DNA of 64,000 nucleotides from Zerene cesonia (Eukaryota > Arthropoda > Insecta > Lepidoptera > Pieridae): NCBI RefSeq assembly GCF_012273895.1, contig NC_052116.1, forward strand, positions 3,782,001-3,846,000, given 5' to 3'. The position numbers were made by a program, and so were the translations under genes. This document shows positions 32,633-44,589 of this stretch, piece after piece. The notes beneath the pieces are model-generated. The model was not told the origin of the DNA, searched no databases, and was given only the letters and a program-made list of their open reading frames with translations. The first letter of the stretch is position 1, and each line of letters begins with the position of its first letter.

Positions 32633-35514
32633 TTCTAGCTGTCTCAGAGTCACGTACTGGGACGAGAGTAATTAGCTATTAATAACTTGAAAGGATCAAT
32701 GTGGTATCACAAAAGATTTCGAATGTTTTTAAGTGTATAGCGCTTTAATGTAACTAAAAATTAAATTGTTCTTTTATGTATCAATATAAGTACATAAATC
32801 ACTTTATTCTATTATTCTAAAAAAACAGTTTTACTTGTTTATATTTTAAGAAATCGTAATAGTACAAATGAAACACGCTTTCCTTGGGAAATCACCTTAG
32901 TCGTATTTCATACGATAAGAGAACCGCATTAGGGTTTTTTTGTATATTAGTGCGGGCAACCCAGCATAACATTCATACGTTGTACATTAGATGATGTTTT
33001 CGATTTCATACAAGAACTTTCATACTCATTCATTTTATTTTCTGTTAATGGATTATAAATGACAGAAAATCGTTTTTTTGCTTGTGGATTTTCATGACTT
33101 TCTTATTCAAGAATTTCTGAGAACAAATATTTATGAGACTATTCATGGTTTAATTAAAGCTGATGCGTTGAATAAATGCTCACCAACCTTATATCATGTA
33201 GCAAAACATTCGTCGTGTAACTGCAAAATTATCACCTAAAGTAGATAATATATAAGTACTATAATAGAACCTTTTTTCAATATTCTTAGTATATTGTAAA
33301 TTCTATCATTGTTTTCACCCAAAAAATGCAAAAATCTAAGTTAATCTGGTACATGTCAGACATCATGCGTAATGTTGTCATTCCACAACAACATATAGTG
33401 TTACAAATTACCGAAATTGTCCAAGATACTCAGCTGTTACATAAGAAACTATAAATTTTTTCATTTCGGTTTCAGCACACACAATATATAATTACATTAA
33501 CACACAAGCAATAAAAATAGAAGCTAGAAGAAAGATTAATAAAGGTTCTTTGAATCTTTATAACATCTTTCATTGGCGACTATAATATTGCAAAAATAAT
33601 GGCGTGGAGACAAATAGAGCTGGTATTGCGCTTTGTAATTTATTTGTTTTCAAATGATATAAAGTTATTGGTGATTTGTGTTTCCTCAATTTATGGTTTA
33701 TAATGTCATAATTATATTTTTGAATTATTATTGATGTGTGCTACTATGTGTTACAAAATAAATTATATCTAGTCATTTAGTTTTCTACTTAGGTATGGAG
33801 ACGATAATAGTGTAATTTGTTTTTCTACCACGCCAAACTCGAAGAAAACTTTCGAAAACATTTTAAAGTAAAACACGATTTTTTTCAAATCACAGAAAAC
33901 CAGTCCGTGCCGTGAATAAATTCTAAATTTATGGCCTTTTTCAATTAGCAATCCGATAAAAAAAATCTTTAAAACTTTCTGAAACTGAGTCGCTTTAAAA
34001 TTTAAAAATAGTGTTTTATATTCCAAGCTAAATGTATATCAAATAGCTAATCAGTGCTTCAAAAAATTCGGTTAGAAACTTCTTACGAAAGATATTTTCT
34101 TATTATTATTAAATACCTATTCACTTTTTACATATTTAACTTAAAAATCTTCGCGTACTTACTAATCATTAACAAAGTGTCACTTTGTAAGATTAAACAG
34201 CACAAAAATATTTCAATCCTTTAAATATATCATGACTTCATCTTCAATGAAACTTTTGGATATTTCATCTAATGACATCAGTGGTGTATGTGGGAACATA
34301 GGAAATTGTAAAATAACTGTAAACCCGAACACAGCGTACCAGCCAAGACAGAATACCAATATACCTTATCTAATAAAAACTTTTTAACCGAGGCAGCCAT
34401 CTATTTTAAAATGACAATGTGTTGAAAAAAATGTGGTTCAAGTGGAAAGAAATCCCATTAGTCAACGTATGTTTATTTTATACGTTTCTGATAGCAGTCG
34501 TTTTGTAGGTTGACGCTAAAAGATTTTGTTCTTTGGATAAACTGTAAGAGGTTATATATAATTTAATAATATAAAAGCGTAATGCAACACATGTGTATTA
34601 AAAATTTTGACGTTTGTAAAGAAAAAAAAAACATTTTTGAATTATGAATTCTGTACGTTAGAGTTTGTTGGATCTGTACGCTTGCGCGTGTAAATGTTCC
34701 CTATTAAATATTAAACAACTACAGAAAACACATTCATGCAAACTAGCTTGGTATTTGACTATAACCGTCACAAAGGTATATATTGTATTTTACTGTTAAA
34801 ACCCATTTTTCGATAGAACGCTTTATCCTTTGTTAGAACTAGATGGGACCAAGTGAAATTGTCACCAGGTCTTATCGATTTATTTAACGTATTTTTATGT
34901 ATTATTTATTTAAAGCAACAAGTTTGTATTTTAACTGTGTGCTAAATTGCATACGCCTCAGTGCGCGCAATTTTAGTAGAAAATAAATTTTCTCCGTGAC
35001 TAAAAAAAATAAACAAATTCAAGAATTGCGTCAATTTTCATTTGCCATCTTCCATATGACATTTGAAATGAGTGATTGGATAAAAGGCACAGGAATATAC
35101 TCCACAATTTCAACCAAGCGGGTACAGCTACTTCATTGTACACGTAAAAACTGAAAAAGGGAATTCCACGAATGGTATTGCGCGAGTATTTTTTCATTTC
35201 CCTTTAGCGCGCTCTTTGAATCACTCTTTCTGTATTTTTCAAAGGCTTTTACTTTATTTACAATTAACGAAGCTATGTTTTAAATGCGATTTTAGGTAAA
35301 CTTAGGTAGGAAAAACTTTGTGCAAGTTGATTTATAGCTTCTTTCTTTGATGAGTTTATAAATTACAATTAGAGATTACAATAGTTACAAGAAATATTGT
35401 ATAGTAGGTAAACAAGATTCTAGAATAAACACTTCAGTACTGCTTGTACATAAACATTAAAAAACAATACATGAATAAGATGTAATCCGAAACTCAAGTA
35501 GATTTAGAAATTCA

Positions 35515-35675
35515 AGACTTTTTATCGGATTTTAAACGCGATTTATTCATTATATTATTAAGTCGACGTTTCGAATACTTTACAGCGAGCGTGGTCACGG
35601 AGTTCCATTAAAAAGTCTTTAATTTCTAAATGTCTAATACTCGTGTAAAATCAAACTCAAGTAGATTCATTTCTT
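35515..35675 (+). repeat. Interspersed repeat copy (CTTTAATTTCTAAATG family)
   Basis: The most complete copy: TTTTAAACGCGATTTATTC, CGACGTTTCGAATACTTTAC, AGCGAGCGTGGTCACGGAG, then AAAGTCTTTAATTTCTAAATG and ATACTCGTGTAAAATCAAAC. The words CTCAAGTAGATTTAG / CTCAAGTAGATTCA appear on both sides (about 35493 and 35658), which may be the edges of the element. Confidence 0.55.
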
Positions 35676-36379
35676 TAAAAATATATAATTACACTAAACG
35701 ATTTTAAAAGACAGAGAACGACGTAGCTTCAGTTACTCGGGTCTTTTCTCTAGAAACAAAACGAGGTAAATGTTAAATGGTCAATATTAATCTATCTTAT
35801 AACGCTGGCTATGCTATTCGGTATTCAAAAATGTTTCTGGAAGACATAACTGATTAAATCAATGATTGAGTCCGAATATTTGTTAGTACTAGCTAATGTT
35901 ATATTTTTCTTGAAATAAAGCGAGTAATATAAGCGATCAAGAGTATCTGCCATTTCCCCAACGAATACCGTATATCAAATATTTAAGTACACGCTAATAA
36001 AACTGTATAATCAATTCATTATATTGATTGATATGCAGTGATATACCAAATACTTCAAGATTAGACGACACATGGGTTATTTATATCAGTGTCGCTGATA
36101 ATAAAGTGCTACTTTAGCTTGTTATCAATATTCGACCGAATCGAGAACAGATAAGCCACGGCCCGCAATTGTAAGCTTTTAACAGGTGTGACAGCTTTTA
36201 TCATTTTTTTCGAATGCTATTTTATCCCAGAATAAATGATCATTTTCATATTGTATGCTTAGCAAGTTATTAAATTAAATATATACTAATATTATTTTTT
36301 TCATTTATGTGTATATTATAATACAGTTATCGTACAGCATAAATACACGCAAAATATCGTCATGTAAATAAATGGAGAA

Positions 36380-36419
36380 ATAGAAAATGCATGCGTAAAG
36401 GACGCAATGCATTTTCTAT
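36380..36419. repeat. Short hairpin (inverted repeat)
   Basis: ATAGAAAATGCATGCGT and ACGCAATGCATTTTCTAT pair over 17 positions with a single bulge and a loop of about 5 bases (AAAGG). Confidence 0.7.
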
Positions 36420-38642
36420 GGTACTAGATTTGTATTGTATCGTACTAGATTAGTGTTATCTATCGTCAATTTAAAGATTTATTCGTATAGAAGTAATAAT
36501 ATCATTAGAAATAACAATGTATTATGTGCATCGAAATCACAGGATACCGTCGTTGATTGGAAACGGTGATATTATGATAACACCAGGGTTCCAGGTCAGT
36601 GACCTCTAAATTATCAAATAATTTTTATGTTTTCGTTATAATTTGCCGCCCCATGATTGGAAATGTGAAATGTTGTATGTTATAATTTGTATATATAAAA
36701 ATTGTGTATATTAAATACGCATGTGCATTTTATTAGATTATTAGATTATAGCTTTTCGTGCGCGGCCCGAGTAGTCAAACGCAAATATATACAAATTCGG
36801 GGTTTTACCCGCATAAATCTCATCCTCCTGGGACAAATCATAAGTCTTTAACGGATCTTGCACCAAATTAGCTTAATATAAATAAAGAATAGGTATAAAG
36901 AAGATAAAGACAGACTGACAGAGTTATTTTTATTATTTGGGATTATAAGTAACTGTCATCCTAAGTGTGTTAGAAAGTTAGAAGTGAGTGAATGAATCGA
37001 AATAATTTATTGTTTTAGTTTTTTAATAATGTGTTTGGGATAAGCAGTTCCAGGGATTGCGTGTTCAAAAAATTATGAACGAATTATTTTATAAAAATAG
37101 AGATAAAAAATAACTCTTTATTTATTTTTATATATGTTTACTTATTTACAGCTGTATATTCCAAATTGAAAAGAAATTCAATACAACGTACCAAAAATAT
37201 ATCTATTATAACTGCTATAGTATGAACCAGCCATTCGCCCAGGGCTTCGCCCGCTTTTTTTATAGGGAAAGATGCAGTCCCGGTTTTTCTCCACAGTTTA
37301 CATTACCGTGAGATTTCTGAGATAAAAACTAATCTAAAAACCAAATTTAATCTCAATCGATCAAGTTGCTTAGAAGAGAAGAAATGACAGGCATACAGAC
37401 AGATAGATTTATTTTTGAATTTAAAATACTAGTAGGGATATAAATCACATAATGTATGCATTTACAAAATAAAGCCTCATTAAAGTAAAAAGGTTTTTTA
37501 AAGCAGGTCAAGATCATACGTCATTTATGCCAATTATATTAAATGCATAATTTAATTTTATTGACGCTATTGAAAGTAAATTATTATTCTGGCCTGAATC
37601 TGAACGTTATGATAAGAATATAAATATGCATATAACATTTTCAGTTTAACAATAATACAAACAACGTGATAAAAATTTTTGTATTTTTTTATAGCATACC
37701 ATTTTATTGAACGTCTTCAAAATATAATGCACAAATGACGTAGTCTTTATATGGATAGATTTTCGTTATCTCTTTTTACTCACATTACACGCCTTAATAT
37801 ATATTCAAACAGTATATAGATGAGTAAAACCTCCATTTAGCAAATTGTTTATTGTTAATACGAGTAATGGTCTAACATCTTATTTTTTTGGAACTACTTC
37901 ACGCACAAGTCATTCTATCCTTGCATCCGTATGTACGTAACACACAAATAGTTCATACGCTATTTCAAAAAGTAAATCAAACATTTGTTGCCTTTGAGAA
38001 GAATAAATTATTCGATTTTGAATATATAATGTTGTTAAAGTACTACTTCTGAACTTTTCAGCGTAAGTATTTCACGTTTCGAATCGTCAAATTTATGCGA
38101 TGTCGAAACTGGGATTTAGTTTTCCTGCTTCGGAACTATTTTGAATTAGTTATGCTATTCTGAATATAATATTTTACTGTATAAGGAACGCATTAATTAA
38201 ATGTTTAGACATTTAAGGCACATAAAATTATTCAGTTCTATCCAGTGATTGAAATCTTTAATTGAATTAGGTCTAAAGTTATAATTTATATAGTTGAGTT
38301 CTGTATTTTTTAAACAAACATCTTTATTCTTTATCACAATTGTTTTCAGCTAAGACTTTAAAGAAAGATGGATTGAATGGCTATTAATCATATAGATATA
38401 GATAAATACGGGATATACCTATTTATATAGTATTGCATAGTTTTCTTGCCATTGGTAAAAGAAGAGCAAGCTTTAAACAACATAAGATAAGGGTACTTAA
38501 CTAAATTTATTTCTTTTATCTAAGAGCTGTGTGGATAGTATTAGTTTCAATTGCGGCAAGCTTATTTATTACATCTGTTGGGCGTTCATTTTCTATAATG
38601 ATTTAATTGTTTTACCCAGAAATGTTTTTTTTTTTCTACTAC

Positions 38643-38841
38643 TAGCTGCGCCCCGCGGCTTCACACGCGTAAGTCCGTATCCCGTAGGAATATCGGGATA
38701 AAAAGTTACCTATATGTTATTCCAGTTGTCCAGCGGTCTACGCACCAAATTTTATTGCAATCGGTTCAGCAGTTTGAGCGTGAAAGAGCAACAAACACAC
38801 ACACATCCTTACAAACTTTCACATTTATAATATTAGTAGAA
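38643..38841 (+). repeat. LINE-type repeat end, family A
   Basis: CTAGCTGCGCCCCGCGGCTTC through to TTTATAATATTAGTAGA; a nearly complete copy close to the consensus. Confidence 0.7.
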
Positions 38842-38976
38842 TAACGTTCGTTAAGTATAAATATTATTATTCATACAAACAATGTATTTATAAACTTTTA
38901 TACTCCACTGAAGATATATGTTGATTGTTTCCATGTTTTCTTCAAAGGAAATAACTATTCCAAATGTTTTGTATAA

Positions 38977-39185
38977 CCGCCTCCTTGGTACAGTGGTTAA
39001 CGCGTGAGCGTAGAACCGAGGGGTCCTGGGTTCAATTCCCGGTGGGGACGCACAAAAAAAAAAATGTCTTGGTCTGGCAGGACACAGAAGGCTGATCACC
39101 TACTTGTCCGTAAAGAAAATCGATCGGTGAAACAGATGTACATCATCTGCCCCATACCCCACTAGGGGACACGGGACTTCACTTT
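38977..39185 (+). mobile_element. tRNA-derived SINE with perfect target duplication
   Basis: The head CCGCCTCCTTGGTACAGTGG holds an A box (TGGTACAGTGGTTAA, 38986-39000) and a B box (GGTTCAATTCC, 39029-39039). It is followed by an A-rich run, the body GGTCTGGCAGGACACAGAAG, then GGGGACACGGGACTTCACTT. The 15-bp direct repeat AAATGTTTTGTATAA flanks it exactly (38962-38976 and 39186-39200). A second copy is at 18221-18466. Confidence 0.85.
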
Positions 39186-41617
39186 AAATGTTTTGTATAA
39201 ATTAACATATCTACTATTGTTTCTTTCTGAACTTTCACTTGAACTTTGAATATTTACGATGATTTTCACATAAAAACTGAACAAACTACTGTTGGCCAAA
39301 TTGAATTTACGACGAAATTCAGTAAGCAAGTCATATAAACAAAGAAAAAGAAGACATGATGACGAAAAAATTATGTCGTTAGTAATATATAAAACCATTC
39401 TATGGCCAGTTTCTGTATGTAATGGATTATATTGGTTGCTCGAGCGTGCAAATTGGCAACAGTTTCTGGTTTTTTTATCATGTACATTGGCGTAGCTCTA
39501 TTAATAGATTACATGTGGAACTGTATACTGATTGAGATGTCTTGATTGGATGAGTCATTAGCAATCAATAATGGAGGAACTGAACTTTAAATTTATGTAC
39601 ATTTATTTGATTACGTTTTTATTTAAGAACTATAAATTCTGAAGTTTTATTCACTGTGCCAGGAGCGTTACGTTTTATATGTTTGCATGTATATATACTG
39701 TATACTGTAAGTAAACGGCTGATGAATTAATGACGAGTTTAAGCTTGATAAATTCGTCTTTTAGAGTCAGAGGGGCTTTGAGGCAAATTAAAACGTATGT
39801 TAAAATGACGACAAAGATTGAAGTGTATCAACATTTCATATTATGATATACATATTATAAGTTATATGAGCCATAATATATAGAATTATTACAACGTTAA
39901 CCAAAAAAATTTTTGTTTAGAGTAAAATTCAAGCTTCGTTTAGTTTGATTGCAAGCTCTTGATAAAATAAACCAACTATGTATGTTGTTATAAAAAACTG
40001 AAATTACCACAAAATATAGATGCAAAGAAAATAATAACTTCATTCCGATATTTCTAAAACATCATCCGTATTATGAAGTACTCTACTCTCGAACACCCTA
40101 AAGCTTTCAGTGTCGGTATCAAAGTAGTTAAAACTTCACCTTTCTGTGGCAAGTATTATAATACCTTTTCATACAATGTACGAGAATGCGGCTTCATTGA
40201 TAGCGATATTGTTAGAAAGTTCTTTATAACCTAACAATCTCTTTTATGTTACTTTTAAATAAACGAATAATTCTAAAGAAATTGCTCAAACATATCATTT
40301 ACGTTGCTACTATAAATAATTATAGATAATATCGCATAATCATTTCTAGTTTAATAATAATTAAATGTATCGTTTTGTACTATATGATTTTATTTTTAAT
40401 ATAAACTGTATTTTTATATTTTAAATGTAATATTGGTTGTTCAAAAAATGCCTATATTTGCTTATTTTAAGTGCGCTATTATGCGAACAAAATTGACAAT
40501 TTTAATATCGGCAAACACATACAAAAATATTGTTCAACGCGAAGACGTTGTATGCATAATATTAAAAATAATTTTTATATATCATATAATGCAAAGTCTT
40601 TTTGTCGCATGTACGTTCATAGAAATATCTACACCGTATTCAAGAAATGCTAGTGACGTATCCTTTAAATCAAACTAAATCTTCGTTCCTACCCAAATGA
40701 ATAGAATTTATAGTAGGTACAACTCTTTGTTTCGGACTTGTCGGTCTGATTCAACGTTAACGTTTCAACCCGCATACGAGAATATGGAAGTTTTAAATCG
40801 ATACAGTATTCATACACTGTGGCTTTTCACGTTATTCGAATGAAAGGAGCAAGTTGCTCCGATTTCATCGAGTTTCAAGAAGATTTAAAAGCAATTAATT
40901 AATTTTTTTGCAATAATTATATCAAAGGATATCAGATATTGAATTATTAAATAAGATATTGGCGGTAAAAATTGCGTTAATCTCCGTAATTCATATAATT
41001 TTTCGTATTTTTGGCTTGTCAATGTAATTTTGGTTTGGTTAGAAATGCACGTGTGAAAATAAGGACATATCGTTACTTGCCATACGTAATTGAATGCCCT
41101 TATAATTGGAAAGTAATTTGCGAAACTATAATTCATATATTTCAATATATAGCAGAGCCATAGTTGAAAAATAGATGATAGATATTTAGTGAAAGAAATG
41201 TGACTGAAACTATTTTCCACTTATCACTCACCGCATAGTACAAGAATTTTAGTAAACACGAAGGAGTTCGAAACTACAGTCTACACCTACATAAAATATT
41301 TTCATCATTACTATTGAATGTGTTCTGATTTGTAAATACCATTATAGACCAACGTTTTAATTTCTATTAGCTTAAAACTTTATATAAATATTGTTAATAT
41401 AACAAAACTATTTTTAATAATACGCCTTTTAATTCTCATAACTAAATTAAAGTGGGTCCCCACAGGATGCACCAGTTATCAAATTAATAAAGAATCGTCA
41501 ATTAATTTTACTTAGTCAAATGTTGGCAATGACAAGAAATTCAGTCATAGACCTCCTCCTTGTGAAGTCGGTTGAATATTTATATTATCGCTTTTTACAA
41601 AGTACTTACAATGTAAA

Positions 41618-41657
41618 CCAATACTTAGTGTTGAACACCAATACTTAGTGTTGAACA
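41618..41657 (+). repeat. Two-copy 20-bp tandem repeat
   Basis: CCAATACTTAGTGTTGAACA occurs twice in perfect tandem. Non-coding. Confidence 0.85.
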
Positions 41658-43680
41658 CATAATTCTCAGCAAGTATTAGTACTTAATTTTTTGTGTTTGG
41701 TTCATTTCATCGAGGAAGACTTTAGACTATTTATTATTATGGTTATTAGGATAAGAGTGGAGCAGCAATGTTGCTGAAGTGGGAAAAAGATCCTTATGAG
41801 AGTAGACGCAGTTGCATGTGTCAGCTTGTTAATAGTAAATGAATTATATTTTTGTGGGGAAACATCTCATATCCAATATGGGAAGACTGAACACCCATGA
41901 CTATGCGCAATTGAATGACTCCAAAGACATTGAGTTAAAAAACTAAAAACTCGCTTACTTAAATTTTTACATAAATTTTGAAATTATGTTAAAGAAATGC
42001 AAAACCCTAATTTGTATTTTTAGTTACCTACAACTTTTGAACTTTTATCCCCAGGACATGCAGATTTGAAAGAATTCGAGAGAACTGTTTTCGTCCTTAA
42101 AACCTTCTTACCTCCAACTTCCCGAGCTCACACCGACTTTGATTTAATTTTCCTCTAATTTTTGTTATGTTCTTTTCCTTTTCCAATTGTTTTAAAAAGC
42201 TATCTGCCCTGGTATAATAGACTAATGTCATAAACATCCGTTCGTCGATTTGATAGGGATAGTTAGTTAGATAGTTAGGTGATAGCGCGAATATAAACTA
42301 TTAAGTGAACAATGAAAACCATTCAATGTTTAAAAAATTCCAACCGATCGTGAACTATAAAAATTTAAATATAATAAACCAGACCACAAAGTATTTTTAC
42401 ACCAGGAGAGGAATTTGATAAATTATAAACATCTGTCTGTTTGTATAATAGCTTAATTGGTTAATTGCAGTAAGCGTTAGGTTGAAATATGTTTTTTAAT
42501 AAGAAAACAGGCGGAAGTTTACGATTTAATGGGATATTTACGTGATATTTCTCGGATGCCTGTAATATATTAGCCCTATCTAATACATTATACGTTCCTC
42601 AGTCTTAACTCTTAAGTCGTTTGTTATTCAGAATCAAAAATAAATCTTCACATTAGAACACATTTCTTGAAATAAAAAAGAACTCGATTTATGTCTTATA
42701 TACTGAAGAAACTGTTTAGTTCACATTCATCGAGCGTTAATTAAAGACAGATGAAAATACAATCAAATAAAATAATTATGTAAATAATAGACTCAAAACA
42801 AATTTTTATTTGAAAAAAAATCTCAAAAATATTTTAGGAAGAAAGTGCTTTAATGATAAGAACCATTTATTACACTTTGACTTCATAAATAACTTCCAAA
42901 AATATATACTCTTGTAGAAATCTACAGCAATCTAATATTTTTGTTTGTATAGAACATTGACTCTTGCATATCTACTAAAATCTTTCATTTAAAATTATAA
43001 TGCACAGCACAAAATCCTTAATGTGCACTTATTATTCATGTATTCGTTTTAGGAGTATACTCTACACCCCCAAAGCGCCTATTAAATGGTTTCATTGCCA
43101 AATATAACGCCCAATGTTTTTGTAGATATGGGTAAGCTGTTTTCAAACATTGTCAGTAAATACACAAAAGGGACTTATTATAAACCTAAGGACAATTCGA
43201 TACTTCACAAAAGTATTGTTAAAACATTTTTGAATAAAATCTATCTCATAGTCTGATTCAAGAATAGGCGATGGAATGAAAAATACAAAACTAATTTAAT
43301 CTGAAAAGTGAATATTTAGAACACTATATTTCATTGATGATAGTGATCGCTTACCATCATACCAAGTTCGGTTCCTATTTCTATTATAAAAACATATTAC
43401 ACAAGAAAACCTCTAAGAGCACGGTAATAATAAAATATTAATACAGATTTAGATTTTTATTGCTGTACGTTATTAAGTGATACAAAAAAAAAAAACAAAA
43501 TAACATTTTCACGATCACATTTCATTCCAAATCATTAAAGGCAGATTAAAATTTGCAAAAACCACTCTAATTTACAAAGAGAATGCTAGTAGGTATTGCA
43601 GTAATAAAACATAAGATTAACGCACGCAACAATTTTTAAAACTAGGTGTACAGTTCTAAAATAATGCTAATGGACTAACC

Positions 43681-43960
43681 TGTTGATCTGATCTACGTTC
43701 GCCACTACAAAGAGAACACACAGAACATATTTCGTATTGACAATCCTATATATCACGGTACAACATAATTACGTTACATCTTATTGTCACTTGAACACTT
43801 GAGAACTTCTGAGATGGTTCATATATGGTGCAGATACGTGCGGACGACGGCGGCGTGCCGCCCAACTAACTCAGAACTCGTCCGGGCGGGAACGCACGTG
43901 GCGACTGGCTCCTAGGGCTGCGCACGCCTGTTGCCGGGCTATCGTTTAATGCCGTGTTAG
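43681..43960 (-). promoter_or_regulatory. GC-rich putative promoter and noncoding first exon
   Basis: 43840-43940 is a rare GC- and CpG-rich island in this AT-rich window (GACGACGGCGGCGTGCCGCC, TCGTCCGGGCGGGAACGCAC). On the minus strand a good donor, CAACAG/GTTAGT, ends a possible exon at 43680. I infer a transcription start near 43.85 kb for the minus-strand tetraspan gene, whose first coding exon needs an upstream noncoding exon. It could equally serve the plus-strand SLC13 gene starting about 0.6 kb to the right, or both. Confidence 0.4.
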
Positions 43961-44581
43961 TGTTATTTAAAACTGCACGTACGCAACTTTTCTCTCGCAG
44001 CTCGTTCATTGTTAGAACACGACAAATAATAACAAAAGTTCAATGAGAATGTTGACGTTTTCAATGCCGATGAAAATTTCGCATAATTTATCGTAATAAT
44101 GCATAAGTGTGCTATTTCAAAAATATATAGACGCCTGTTATAATATGCAGTTCACAAAAAATTTAAACATGTCATTGAATAAATCAAACATAATTAATTA
44201 TGTATTAGATTGGGCCACGTAAGATATAATTCGTAATGTAATTCAGCTATAAGCTATATAATATATAACACAAACTAATAATATAAAAATAAGATATCAC
44301 TTATATCATGATAATATCTTATCTTTATACTGAAATATCAATAAATCTGTCAACCAAATTAATTAAAGTCAAATATGATTTAATGATATAAAAACTTTTT
44401 GAGAAGTTCTGGTTAGAACTGAAGACAGAAGAACGTGTGATTCTATTTTTAAATTACCGACATTTCATTTCAGACAATGAAGTGTAGTTTTATTAGGATG
44501 TTTTAAAATTAAATATTCTTTCATGTTTAATTATTATTGAACAGTTCGTAAAATAAGGATTAATAGTATTATCCAGTTAAA

Positions 44582-44589
44582 ATGTTGTC
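44582..44589 (+). CDS. 8-nt start exon of SLC13 copy 1
   Basis: ATG-TTG-TC followed by a perfect GTAAGT donor. It ends phase 2, as required by exon 2 (44802, starts G-AGA-AAA), giving MLSRKEEPDLETIEKLRI. Copy 2 also has a phase-2 first coding exon, which supports the choice. The context GTTAAAATG suits an insect start. A different, longer first exon further upstream cannot be excluded. Confidence 0.55.

Larger units (their letters stand above)
26805..43680 (-). other. Probable long 5' intron of tetraspan gene
   Basis: No coding exon was found here on either strand. The region holds family A copies (27591, 27839, 31311, 38643), a family D copy (29662-29830), CCTCCTCCTTTTTT-type ends (32110-32310, 41450-41580), the CTTTAATTTCTAAATG repeat (35515-35675), LINE-type ends (36755-36955, 37215-37440), the SINE at 38977-39185, and the inverted repeats at 32516-32632 and 36380-36419. 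That it is one intron depends on the unproven 5' exon near 43.7 kb. Confidence 0.4.

Noticed and set aside
38977..39050. Possible tRNA gene
   Set aside because: A and B boxes are present but the acceptor stem does not pair and a SINE body and target duplication follow; it is a SINE head.
38851..39099. Minus-strand open frame similar to that at 18305
   Set aside because: Also SINE sequence; the similarity of the two predicted proteins only reflects two SINE copies.
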